From Lethocerus indicus (lineage: Eukaryota; Arthropoda; Insecta; Hemiptera; Belostomatidae), in NCBI GenBank assembly GCA_019843655.1, contig JACDQD010000002.1, positions 12,733,154 through 12,797,153 on the forward strand: a stretch of 64,000 bases of DNA, written 5' to 3'. A model generated the notes under the pieces. The model made no database searches. It saw nothing but the letters and a program-made list of their open reading frames with translations, and had not been told where the DNA came from. Below are positions 11,760 through 23,334 of this stretch, one piece after another (position 1 is the stretch's first letter; each line of letters opens with the position of its first letter). A program made the position numbers and the translations under genes.

Positions 11760-12074
11760 TTAACACTTTAGTGGCCGCTCACAAAACATGAGTGTGATGG
11801 CCGGTCCAACCGTTAGCGTCCGCTCACACAACGTGCGTGTGATGCTACCGCCGAGAGTTATTGGGCGGTAGCACACTCTCTGCGTGATGGATGTAAACAA
11901 GTGTGGATATTGCTATTGGCTATGTATTTCATCGCTACTTCTTTGATGTTAGGTAATTATTGTATTATAGCCTGTTTTTAATTTTTAATTATACACTACA
12001 GTGGTGTACCGCGTAAATTATAGGGCAAATGCCGGTGGCTCTACGATGGTGACGTGCGCCCATTAAAGTGTTAA
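11760..12074. mobile_element. piggyBac-type MITE flanked by TTAA
   Basis: Both ends are TTAA. The left end reads TTAA CACTTTAGTGGCCGCTC. The reverse complement of the right end reads TTAA CACTTTAATGGGCGCAC, so the terminal inverted repeats match at all but a few bases. Inside are two related CGCTCACA-rich direct copies (about 11774-11800 and 11821-11845) and a hairpin built from GCTACCGCC and GGCGGTAGC. TTAA target duplication is the hallmark of piggyBac transposition. At ~307 bp with no open frame this is a non-autonomous element. It lies about 90 bases after the stop codon of the plus-strand secreted-protein gene, probably in its 3' region. Confidence 0.75.
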
Positions 12075-14284
12075 TAGAAACGACCGCCTCACCCGCTCAT
12101 TCTGATCCGCAGGTGTAGACAGATTACGTGCATAAATACTGGGTATTACGTAGACTGTAAACATAAGTAACTGCATTATAACAAACGACTGACGGTGATG
12201 GTTAATTTCATGGGAGGTTTCAGGATTCTATGTACAGAAACCAATGGCTGAAAAGAATATGCAAATTTTAGTGCGGTTTTCGTTTATTACAACAACTATA
12301 AAGTCGCAGACATGCCCGTTGGAGGTACCAGACAGTGTTGTAAACGTTTTCGTAATTAATTACAAATAAATTATGTATATATAAGAACAAACTTTTTTAA
12401 ATTTTAAATTCAAATATTTTTCCAGTCCGTATTTGTTATTTAAACTGTACTCATTAAGGTCCTCGGTATTTTAGGGTAGGTTTTCAGTAGTTATGTTAAA
12501 GTAAAAAGAAAGGTTTCGAAGAGGAATATAGATGACGGAACCATCGACATTAACTCGTTCTTTATGGTAACTAGAGAAATAACTGCAGATTAAAATGATA
12601 ATATGAATATAGTTCATGAAAAAGTAGCATTAACTGACATATTTATTACTATTATTAACCTATAACAATAGCAAATCAAATTCAATTGAGTCTTCTGCGT
12701 GTGTCTTCAAAATGCCATTTTCACAGAAACACAGAAGGTTCTTTACATTGGAACCGCCAAAAGCACGTAATACTTTGTGTCTGTTGGCACAGCTGGGAAA
12801 TGGTGTGCTCAACCCACCCGAATCCCGGCTGTTAAGAAGGAGATAAAAAGAGTCTCTTGGGTAGGAACGAAAATAAGAAGCTGTGGCAGATAAAAGCCCC
12901 ACTATCGGTGCCGTTCGTTTCGTCAAATGGCTTTTTTACCGCGCTACTAAGAATAGACAAAAACATTTGTTTTATCTTTGGAAGAAAGGAAAACGGGTGA
13001 AGAACTCTTGCTTCCACCTCTCGTATTATACTCCCGTTGGTCACGTTGAGCATATTGGTAGAGCACATTACTCCAGATTATACTCTACACTTTTTGACCG
13101 AAATTTCACAGCTAACATGTCACCAGGAAAAATATTATAGAAAACTCGGATATAAACGTGAGAATTATACTTTTAATGTTTTAACGTTTCAGTTTCAATG
13201 ATTAATCAGAACTCTTTCCTATAAATAGTTCAATTCCCTTAATTGTCCTTGTTAAAAGGGTAAAGTGTCAGAACCGATGTGCAAACTGATGTAGAACCGC
13301 AAGCCAACTCTGTGTCAAGTAATTTATTTAACTTAGTTTCCAGTAAGCCCTTTGTTATGTTTTTTTACAAAAAGAGCCCAGTGGACCATGGTGGCAAATG
13401 GAATAATTGGACTCCTCAACAAAAGGGTTAGAGGAGACCGTCCCACGCAATATTAAAGTGGATTGGGAACTCCCGTCCACGGCTGTTAATTGTTAGTCCA
13501 GCTTTTTAACCTGTCTATTCTATCTGACCTGTATGTAAATTTCACAACTTGCCCAATTAAATCTCGGTGAATTCATTTTAACAATTGAAACATTGTGAGC
13601 ATTTTATTCCATGTACTACATCTCTGACTTCAAATTGAACGGGACATAATTTTGCCCCTCCGTATAATTGCATGATACCAATGTGTATTAACTAAATCAA
13701 TAATCTAATCATCTGTTTCTTTACTGATGTCCTATATTATTCTTGACTGATGTTTGTTACGAGGCTATTATTATTATCTACAAAGCGATTTACTCAATAA
13801 CTCACGAATTTGGTAACTTTTACTACCTAAATAAAAGCTCATTGTCCATCCTCGGTAATAAATAGTGTAACAGGTGTGTTGCCACCATAAAACTACTCCC
13901 TAGTTAATAAAAACTATAAATTTCTTGAACGCGCCAGCCAGTAAATGAATTTCTATTTGATTTAATGTGTATTTTTTATTGCTGGTAATCTTATATTTTT
14001 CCTGTTGGATCAGTGAAACAACCTGACTGGGTGAAACTATATTTAGACTGTTAAAATATTCTCTTCACGATAAAATTGGCTGAACCAAGCGAAAAGAGAA
14101 ACCGTTAGCTCATTGATAAGGTTTCAGCCTTTGAAAGAAAGTATAACAAAGAAGAAGTCGTCAACGTCATTTTTCTACTTACATCATAATTCACCGGTCT
14201 AATACAGATTTCGAAATACCTTTAACGAATATAATATAATAATGATAATATTATACAGTGCAATTTTTAATAAAAACGACGATG
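12075..14284. other. Intergenic, no gene seen
   Basis: Convergent intergenic space between the plus-strand secreted-protein gene and the 3' end of filzig. Mostly AT-rich. The open frames at 12660-13140 on both strands overlap each other and have neither start context nor splice support. Confidence 0.5.
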
Positions 14285-15384
14285 TTATAAATAATAAATA
14301 TTTATTTTATTTACAAAGTACAATAATAAAATATTTTATAAACTACAAAATAAGTCTCTTTCTGTAGGAAGGAGCGACAGCGGCTCTTTCGTTCAAAAAT
14401 TAACAACACTCACAACACACAAATAAATTAAACATTGGAAAAGGCACATTCGAGGCACTGCAACATTAAATAAATTAACAGTACTGGCAAGTTGTTAAAG
14501 AGGAAATAAATAATGTCGGTTAGTTATAAATAAAATTAATAAATAAAAGAAGTTGGAATAAAGTTGTCCACCCTGTGAGAACTTTGCAGTAAATGGAGAA
14601 CTTGAGAAACATAAAAACTAACTGGCAGGATATTTGACTTCTTAGACAGTTCTGACAAATACTAGGTAGCTTCCATCATATTTTTAATAGAATCTAACAA
14701 GCCACTCTTTTTCTGTTAATGGGAACGTAACTATTTGAATAGAAAATATAGAACGCTTGGACCATACATACGAAAAGGAAGGGGGCAAAAAATAATTCGT
14801 TAAATCAAAATATAAAGAAAAAATAACTGCTTTCCTGAGGCAACAACGAACCGGGGTTCTTCGACCGCGGTCCCGGTGGGCAAAGGCGACCACCACACAC
14901 CGATTAAACACTCTCAAATATTCGTGTTTTCTTTTTTCTTTCCGGATACACTCTAATACATTCAGAATGCGCCTCCGGAAGAACGTCATTTGTCACGAGA
15001 TGTTCGCATTAGATCGGTTTGGAAAATTAATTACATTTATCTAGAAACTCCCTAAATTTTGTTAGACACCTCAATAAAACTAAAAATTCGTGTTAAACGT
15101 TTACAGGAGCATTTTTGACCGGATAAAATAAATATTCGGAATATTTCCGGATCGTATCTTCCACTAAAACAATTTCTATCAGTACTCTTTCTTCCTCTTA
15201 ATAAGGGATCTAGAAATTGAGCGCACTCCGATCACCGTACAGAGAAAACCGGAAACTGAATTTCTGCCTGAAAACTGCTCGTTCGAGCTCGTGCAAAAAC
15301 CTCGTCGGCGCGGAGAGAGGAAGTGACGGGAGATTGGGCGGTGGCTGGTGGCTAGTGGCTTGAGGGAGGGGGGTTAGTTGAGGA
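14285..15384 (-). other. flz: Probable 3' untranslated region of filzig
   Basis: The minus-strand sequence after the filzig stop codon has no AATAAA for about 1.07 kb, then two overlapping AATAAA hexamers at 14311-14306 and 14306-14301. The extent is inferred only from these signals. Confidence 0.45.
14301..14311 (-). terminator. flz: Polyadenylation signals (overlapping AATAAA) for filzig
   Basis: Read on the minus strand these bases are AATAAAATAAA. They are the first canonical polyadenylation hexamers downstream of the filzig stop codon. Cleavage would be expected roughly 10-30 bases further left. Confidence 0.5.
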
Positions 15385-15555
15385 CTACAGGTCCTTGACG
15401 CTGGTGATGGTCTGGAGCCAAGGCTTGTAATATGTGGTGCGCATGTAGACCCCGGGCAGGTAGGGGGCCGCGCACTTGATCCCGTGAGACACCGTACCCG
15501 CCAACACCCAGTGGCCGTCCTCGCGCTCCAGCATCAGAGGGCCCCCGCTGTCACC
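15385..15555 (-). CDS. flz: flz last exon: GDSGGP active-site serine and C-terminus
   Basis: The exon starts in phase 0 after ...DSCE. It encodes GDSGGPL with nucleophile Ser928, the SHGIKCAAPYLPGVYMRTT block that forms the substrate pocket, and the terminal Trp-containing helix, ending TSVKDL and TAG. The acceptor is ttggaag, a weak but usable site. Confidence 0.93.
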   Translation of the reverse strand, partial: GDSGGPLMLEREDGHWVLAGTVSHGIKCAAPYLPGVYMRTTYYKPWLQTITSVKDL

Positions 15556-18500
15556 CTTCCAACAAAATACACCACTCTCAGTAGGACATCTCGTCTGCTA
15601 TTTACACTACATAGAGCTTTGCAAAGCGTAGGATATCATATCTTGATATATCACTAACTAATCACTAATCCGGGGGCAATGCCTCGGAAGGCCCCGATGA
15701 GAAAAGGCAATATAACCCTTCCACTGGGGGGCCATACCGCAGGAAGTTAGTAATGATCCCGACGTATCTTAAAATGGAATAAAAATACGATATTCGGAGT
15801 TTAATCATAGTTACAACAGACCGGAAAAGAGCACGAGTTGTCGTTAAATTCAAGCGTAATGCCTATAAATCTAGGACACCTACCTCGCAGGAGTCCCGCT
15901 GGCCGTGAGCATAGCCGGCGCATATGAAGCTGTTAAGTATTGTTTTCGAGTGGCCGGCCGTGTGGAACATCTCTTGGCAGACGTTGTTCTCGATCACAGG
16001 AACCTGAACTTCTTGGAGGACGCTCGGCACTCCACCGCCTGATCGAATGAAAGTCAGATGTTATAAAGCGACAGAAAACATAAATATTATAAAGACGTCT
16101 CTCCGAGAAATACGCGATTTTAAATTTACGAGCCATTACACCAATTTTATGATGCCAAGCATGCAACGAATGATCTTCTCTCTCTTAATTCCATCAATTT
16201 TGTTTAAAAGAATCACGAATTATTCCTACGTTTTCGCAAACAATTTTGAAATGTTCTATGTGCAAGAACACTTGGTTACCGAAATCTGGAAGGAGTATTA
16301 GAGAACTAAATGAACATATGTCGTTACATTATTTTTTGGAAATGGTATTAATATTTTGTTTAAGTTTTAGGGAATAGAAATTTTGATATGTTTGATAGAA
16401 AATGTATATATGATTATTAATAAGGATTAGCACGAACAGCACAGCCCCGCCTCTTGTTAAACTGAAGGGATTAAAATTATTGGCCGATGAAACTAGGTAC
16501 CGTATTTGAGCCTTCCCCAGCCAGTGACGGTGGCCATCCTGCCGGTGAAATCGTCGTCGTCCTTGGGCATGCAGATAGGCACGATGTGCTGGTCGAAGGT
16601 GACGGGAGACTCGAGCTCCAGGAGAGCTATGTCGTTCTCGAAAGTGGCCGCGTCGTAGTAGCGGTGGACTATCACCCGGCGGACAGCCTTACTCACAGAA
16701 CGTTTAGACTCCAGTTCTCCGCTTATGTCGTACTCACCGAACACGGCCAGAAGCGACGCCAGGAACCTGTCGCAAGAAAACCAACATAGGCAAACGAACT
16801 CGCGATTTTCCGTTTACAATATCATTTCATCATAAGTTAGCTTGATTTCGGCTTCTCCAATAGTAATATTTTGAGGTAGCGAAGCACATCAGTCATCGAT
16901 ATGACTGATTTCACAGGTAGCCGACTTGAACCTTACTTGAACTTACATATATAACTTTCCAACCGACTATGACAAATGACAATTATTTCTACGTGGTGGC
17001 TCATCTCCAGCCCTGGCCGGGTATTGCAAATGTTCAAAACAACTCATTCAGTCCTATTCACAACCACCTCTTCAAACTTGCACCATGTATGACGATGGTG
17101 CCAGATGACATCCGAATGTCAAGAATCAGCTATTATACAGTATATAACGGCTGATGTCATACAATTATCACTGGAGTGGTCATGATTTACATTCACTTTC
17201 AATTTTCTTACAGACAGAGTTCAAAAATTAAAGATTGTCAGAAGGAAAATTTGGGTAAATAGTGGATAAGACGTCAAATATTCTATGATTTCGCAAGCAC
17301 AACCTAGACTCAGAACTTTAGTCGAAGGCATTAAAATGTTCAATGGCACTAATTTTCTTTTAAATATAATAAAATAGACAAGTAGAAGTTTCATGAACAA
17401 GTCGGACTGGCCATTGATTTGATTCCATTTATGAACAAAAAACACGAATCGGCGAATTATTTACCTACCGATTTAGAAGTGATGAAAAAATGTAAGATTT
17501 CCAGGCGTATTTTCGGTGGAGTACCGACGGTATTTATACACCATTAGGAGACAGTAATTAACAAATCTAGCTGGGAGGGCTCCAACCATTAGGCGGGAAT
17601 AGTTTTCATAATGAGTGTCCGCCCACAGTTATCTAACGTTAGCAGTAACGCTAATGTATCTATGCAAGAATCACTTATCGTTATTCAAATGTACTTCTTA
17701 CTTCAAGGGGTTTAAAAAGGTTCCTTTTGGATTCACGAACCCGTCCGATTGTCCGGTATTATCAAAGATATGATCTGTTATCACTCGCGTTTTTTATAGA
17801 TCTGTTTCGGAATACATCTGTCTTCGTTAGTACCTAACTACACTAAATTATAGAATAGATATAGAATTAGCCTTTGATTATGTTACTCCGAGATAAAAAA
17901 ATAATGCGGGATGTGCGCGCGGAATGTATATTTATTTGTTTGATAAGTATGTAGATCGCTCCGTAGAGGTATAAACGGTATGAATAGGTTGAGTTGCGAT
18001 TGGATGACAGAAAATTTGCAGGTGGTGTTGATGGAGTGACTATTGGGTGTGATGGACTCACCCGGGTTGGCAGTGGGCCGCTGTGATGACGTATCTGTTG
18101 GTTATGAGTACTCCTCCGCACTTGTTCTTAGTGAATAGGCCGAGCCAGGTGGCCTCCCTGACGAGCACCTGCCAGGGCCACTCCCCGAAAGAGGCCCCTT
18201 TCCCTCCGACGATCCTCCCGTTCTTCACCAGAGGTCTCACTCCGCACTCTACCTCGGCACACACACAGTTTCAGACTCATAATAAGACACTCCATTGTTC
18301 TCTACACGCACTCGCGCGTTTCCGCTTTCATTTGTTGCGTCATGACAGTGTTTGTTTTCTTTCTTGATTTTATTTTTACAGTGGCCATTTCGATCCGGAG
18401 GGGAAGAGGCGGCTTGAGGAGAGGGATTTGGAATAAGAGTTACCGAGTTAGAAGCGATGCTCATTCGGGCTCTATTTTCATTAGGCCGGCAGAGGCACGT

Positions 18501-21500
18501 AAACTAATGGCATAACTTCGTAAGAATTTTCTCCGATATTTGAAACAAAGCGGAGCGATTTCGCGACATTTTAATTATAATTGTACGCAAAAAGAATTTG
18601 GCGCGAACCATACGAACGAAAACAATTTTTTAATTTATGATTACTTATTCGTTTTCATTCGTGGATGAAGGAATGATGGAACATAGAAAATGATTAAGAC
18701 AACCGTTACACGAAGAATCGTTAAAAAGAGAAAAATATTTATAATTTATATCGATTTTATGTAGAATATTTATGCATGTACGAACTCCTTACATTTATAT
18801 AAATATTAATGTAACATAAAGTAAAACGAGGAAGACAGACGGTCGGCAGACGTACTACATAAGAGGGAAGAGTCATCTTAGTTATAAATTAAATTGATTA
18901 AGTAATAATAAGTAAATGATACCCAATTTATTGCGAGCAAATAATAAATAAACATTTAAATTCGTACATTGTTACCTTAATGCACGTATTACACGGATGC
19001 GATAATATGGTTAAGGAGTACAATCTATATACAGTTGCACTTTTTGTTGCCGGCATTAAGCTCGGATTTCTAATGGATTTCAGAAATAGCGGCGTTAAGT
19101 TTTATAGTTTAATGTTATAATAATGAAATAAAACAGGTCGACCGAGTGAGCCGTTCGACATCGCCAATAACGGGGGGAGCGGAAGAAAATGGTTTGCGAA
19201 AGTCTCCAGTTCGTCTAAACGTCTTAAAAGTTATTTACCTCTTTTGTAATCTACTTCAGTCACCGAAACGGGGGACTGTTCGGTGGTCGAATGAACCTCG
19301 GGTCGATACACTATGGTGGGTACGGGCTTCTTGGTGGTTGTAGTAGTAGTGGGATAGGTCCTCCTGGGTGGTTTCCTGGTGGTGGTCGAGGTGGTGGTAG
19401 TGGTGGTGGTGGAGGTGAAGGTGACGCTCGTGAGTGTAGTCGGTCTGGGCGGAGGCCGGGTGATGAGCGGCCTCGGTCGCGCTGTCGAAGGTGTCGTGCT
19501 GGGTTTCTTGCTAGGTCTTCTCTGCGGCTTCTTCGTCGTCGTCGGCTTCTTGTTAGGCAGCTGATTCACGGTAGCGTTCTGTGTAGATTGTCCATCCAGA
19601 AGTACATTTTCCAGGTCCACGAAGTTCCCCTGAAGGCTCTGCACTATTTTCTCGACGAATTTGTGCACTTTATTGTCGAGCTTTTCGTCTTCGACTAGGA
19701 GCGGGGGAGTCGTTTGCTCCGCGGGGACCGTCGTTTGCTGAGTTGCCCAGCTGACGACTTCGGGTCTCTCTTGGGCGGTAAGATTGGCGTTAGGATCGCG
19801 GACCGGCGGGAACGCGACGAGCAACTCGGTCGAAGACGGTACACTGCCCAGTTGAGTGACGACCTGCGTCGGTTGGGCGTGCTCCACCTGAACCACCGGG
19901 TCGTACTTGGTAGGAGGCACCGTCGGAGCACCCCAGCTCACTTGGGTGTCCGCGAGGCTGGTGTAAACGGGAGGAGGCGAATGGTGATGAGTGGTCGATG
20001 TAGAAATGACCGTCGGTTTCGGTTTGGCCGTTGTAGGTCGTTTAGTGCTTTGAAAAGTGTGATCGTAAACGAGGCCGTTGTGATCGGGCTTGGCCGCGGC
20101 CGAAGCTGCCGTGTTCGGTTTGTAGGCCATCAGGTTTCCTTCGGTATTCACTATGATTGTCGGTTGGCTCGGTTTCGGCTTCTTGGTGCCCGAACTCACC
20201 GGTCCGAGAACTATCACGGTCGGGGCGGGTTCGGCGGTGATCGTGGTCGGGGTCACTTCGGGAGTCACTTGGAACGATGGTCCCTGAACGTACTGCAAAG
20301 TGGAACTGGGGGGCCAACTGTAGTGGTAACTCGAATTCGGAGTGACGGCGGGAAGTTTAGTGTGATGGTGATGGGCGGTGGTGTACGCGGGCTTCTTGTA
20401 TGGCGGTTTCGTACTGGAATACGAAGGTTTGGAAGTGGCGTGATAAGTGTACGAGGGCTTAAGCGTGGTGTGATGGCTATGATGAGAAGGTTTAGCGGTC
20501 GTGGAGTAGGGTGGCCTGTAGTACGAGGACGTAGTAGAGGAGTAATAGGTCGGCTGTTGGGGTCTCGTGTCCACCGATACCCAAGTGGATAGAGTCGGTG
20601 AGGAAGTCGTAGGGTGTACGTGACGTTCCGGCTCGGGCACGGGGTTAGTATCGTTCAATAGAGTGAGGATGTGGTTGATGGATTCTTCGTTAGAGACCTC
20701 TTCCTGAGCGGCGGTCGTTTGCCCCACCGGTATGGTGGCCACTTGGACCATGTTGTCTTCGCTCCACGAGGAGGGGCCTTTCCAGCCTTGCGTCGTGGAA
20801 TAAGAGGGCAAGAAATGCCACGTCGTAGACTTCTGGGGACTGCGGGTCGTCTCCGGCGGTGTCGGCCGCTCGGTCGCCAAAAATAGATCGGGCCTAGAAT
20901 TGAACTCGAAGTCCTCGGGGCGGTACAGCTCGTTCACTTCGGTACCGTTCTCATGAAGTAAGACGGTGTCGGCGGTGCCGTGTATAGCCACCTTAGTGGA
21001 AGACAACAGGCTCTGTTGGGTCACCGAGCTGAGAGTCTGTGTGGTTGAGTGATATTCGTCGGGGGCGGCTATGTAGTTGGAGCCCGGTGGGAGCCGGCAA
21101 CACGCTCCGAACAGGAACCCGTCCATACAGGAGCCTACCACCGTCCCGTTCTTCTTCGAACACTCGTAATTAAACATGCAAATTCCAGTAGACTTGCCCA
21201 AGTTTGTCATGTCCTTACACGCTTTGGGGACTATCCTGTAGCCTCCGAACTTCCTTCCTGAAACAAAAACAAAACTAAATAGTAGAATAAAACAAATTAG
21301 ATGTGTATTACTTGGTAAACCATTACACTAGTCTTATATGTCTATCATTCCTCGAAATCAATTATGCGGTACAACTAACCTGCGGTTCCACCGTACTGTT
21401 GTGGTATGTATTTCGAGTTCGTGGAATAAACGAAAGATCGTTATTGAATTAGCGACTACGATAATCTTATTAATAAAATTATTTACAATGAGTTTCATTA

Positions 21501-23333
21501 TTATTCGAATGCTAATGAGAGGAAAAGAATTTCGGTAAATGTTCAACAACCGTGTGCATTCTATGTACGTATGTAAGAGTACATTTCCATGATCGCAGCG
21601 TTATTCATTCTCCTTTATCGAGTAACTAACGTCATTTTATAGGCAGTTTTGACCTCTGACGGTTCAAATAAAACAGGACTGAAATGGGTCTCGAAGCAAT
21701 TAGCACTTGGGTATTCGAGAACAATATTTGCACAAGTCCGGGAGAGTTTAGAAAGTTGCTTTCCCTCTGTCACGATTCCTATTTTTTTTTAAGATAATGG
21801 AGAAAATGAAAAGCAATGATCTGTTTGATTGATCTGATGATTTGACGAATAAAGACTTACAATCAGTAATTTCAACGAGGAATGAATAAATATATGCGTT
21901 TGATTAATTCGACATAGGTTAAATAGGGTGATATTTAACTAGATCGGGAGTACTGTAATAACCATTGCAGAAATATTATTGAAACGAATGTTATATTAAA
22001 TTTTACGAGTAATAATAGCCAGATTAAGTATTATATTGCAATTGATTTTTATTATCATTCAACCTTATCGTTCAGTAAATTCTTATGGTGTATAAGTAGC
22101 TGGCGTACCTCCAACGTACTTGAAAGAACATGTTCTAGAATTTAAACACATGTAAAATCAATATTATTATTTTTTTAAATAACTTGTTACCTGTTGTTTT
22201 TAGTAAGCTGGACTTAAATGTAATTTGTTTTAATTTTGTATAATTACCAATGCGGGTATTCTCCATCAGAAACCGGGTGCATCACTGGGTGTAGTATTTT
22301 TTTATTTATTTGTCTTAGATTAATTGTCGTTGTTCCAAACCCAAGCAGGAAAAAAACAATTGTATTCGTACATTTGTGCCGATTAAAATTAAAATACCGT
22401 TATTTGCAGGATGCATAATATCGCATAGATTTATTACAAAGCAAGTAGTTTGAAACAGTATTGCAGAAGGGATATTGGGTTGGATTTAGCCCTTTACACC
22501 AAAGTGAATATCGTTATGAGAAAGGATTTTATGGACGTTAATTAAAATAAATATAATTAGTTATCCTGAAAATCCAACTAGCCGCATAATCCTATAAAGG
22601 GCAATGCGTACATAAACAAGTGAGGTGAATAATTAAAACAATAATTTATGCACGGTCAACATTGAGCTCAGTTACCGGTTTGTTAATATATATTCTATCA
22701 ACCATTTCTAACCCATCTACTGAACCAAATAATGTTCCTAACTGACGATGCTTACAATATAATTATTTTTTTTCTTTACTATTTAATGCAATTTTGTGCG
22801 GCACAAAGAGGCCTTTCAGTTTTCAAATACAAATAAACTGATAACAGTGTTTGTTCAGTGCTATAAGAGTATGAATAATACGGTTAATGCGTACCGGAAC
22901 ATGACATATTCAAATTGACCTAAATTAAAACATAGTCAGAACGCTGTCAGGAAATCGGTGAATTCTTGAATCGTTGGAATGTGAATGACTAAAAACTGCT
23001 CCCATGTCACCAAGTAATTGATCATGATTTCCGTTAAAAATCGAATCAAAACTCCTAATGTTGCTAGACTTTCGGTCATACATGACGATGTTACTTGACT
23101 AGGAAGTTTCAACCCATTACCTTCTCACTCCTCCAATAGGGTTTATTACAAAATAAATCGTAAAACTGTCTAATTTGTTAAATACCTTGGCTCGGAGAAT
23201 CGTGGTAGATGGCACTGAATGCACGCACCGGTTCCAGTTGGAGCGATTGGAGCAGATAGAAGCATATCAGCACAGCCGATATGCTTGGACCACCGCCCTT
23301 CACGCGCCTCATCAGTACAAACATTCCAAACAT
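15385..23333 (-). CDS. flz: Filzig orthologue: mosaic trypsin-like serine protease (981 aa)
   Basis: Coding exons (minus): 23186-23333, 19239-21257, 18062-18248, 16501-16766, 15884-16038 and 15385-15555, total 2946 nt, frame kept through every GT-AG junction. Order: hydrophobic signal peptide or type II anchor (~18-33), Stubble/Filzig-type Cys knot (63-103), long Thr/Pro-rich stalk (~108-720), then protease domain from RIVGG (734) with His781, Asp830 and Ser928. Asp922, six before the Ser, predicts trypsin-like cleavage after Arg/Lys. Cys724, just before RIVGG, should tie the pro-part to the protease after activation. WLGLFTKNKCGGVLIT and ATFENDIALLELESP are Filzig hallmarks as I recall them. 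Drosophila Filzig works with Notopleural (matriptase-like) on tracheal apical matrix; the stalk is much shorter here than in the ~1,700-residue fly protein. Introns (15556-15883, 16039-16500, 16767-18061, 18249-19238, 21258-23185) show no other gene. The 5' UTR is interrupted one base before the ATG. Confidence 0.95.
15884..16038 (-). CDS. flz: flz exon: protease C-terminal barrel
   Basis: 155 nt, entered in phase 1 and left in phase 0 at gtaggt. It encodes GGGVPSVLQEVQVPVIENN through to the SFICAGYAHGQRDSCE block, including specificity Asp922. No single long open frame marks this exon; it was found by following the protease sequence. Confidence 0.92.
16501..16766 (-). CDS. flz: flz exon: catalytic Asp block
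   Basis: 266 nt. It encodes FLASLLAVFGEYDISGELES, then the ENDIALLELESP block with catalytic Asp830, then ICMPKDDDDFTGRMATVTGW up to WGRLKY. The donor is gtacct after TACG, and the acceptor is tgcgacag. Confidence 0.93.
18062..18248 (-). CDS. flz: flz exon: activation site and catalytic His
   Basis: 187 nt, from the middle of the Glu-723 codon to Gly-785. It carries the Cys724 linker, the activation cleavage site NGR/IVGG (734/735), CGGVLITNRYVITAAHC with His781, and gtgagt as donor. The acceptor (gccgaggtag) was chosen because it is the only one that joins YKR to ECGV in frame. Confidence 0.93.
19239..21257 (-). CDS. flz: flz large exon: Cys-knot domain and Thr-rich stalk
   Basis: One 2019-nt exon with no introns. 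Residues 63-103 hold six Cys in the pattern C-x12-C-x5-C-x10-C-x8-CC, the disulfide-knotted domain of Stubble and Filzig. The stalk includes a Tyr/Pro/His/Thr repeat tract around 287-350, a conserved-looking amphipathic segment around 595-625 (KVHKFVEKIVQSLQGNF), and a poly-Thr/Pro-Arg tract around 640-705. Tyr-, His- and Pro-rich tracts resemble extracellular-matrix or cuticle-associated sequence. The strong GC bias of this exon makes large spurious frames on the opposite strand. Confidence 0.94.
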
Positions 23334-23334
23334 C
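23186..23334 (-). CDS. flz: flz first coding exon: signal peptide or membrane anchor
   Basis: The minus strand reads tttcag then G-ATG, so the start codon (23333-23331) comes one base after a splice acceptor. The 49 codons encode a basic start (MRRVK at 8-12), a hydrophobic run SISAVLICFYLLQSLQL (17-33) and AFSAIYHDSP. It ends at gtattt in phase 1 and joins the Cys-knot exon in frame (SQG-RKFGGYR). The basic residues before the hydrophobic run leave open a signal anchor rather than a cleaved signal. Confidence 0.88.

Noticed and set aside
12660..13140. Overlapping open frames of 78-88 codons on both strands
   Set aside because: No codon bias, no start context, no splice continuity; probably chance in moderately GC DNA.
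19291..20886. Large plus-strand open frames (135, 292 and 71 codons) opposite the big flz exon
   Set aside because: They are antisense shadows of a GC-biased Thr/Pro-rich coding exon whose minus-strand frame splices cleanly to a full protease.
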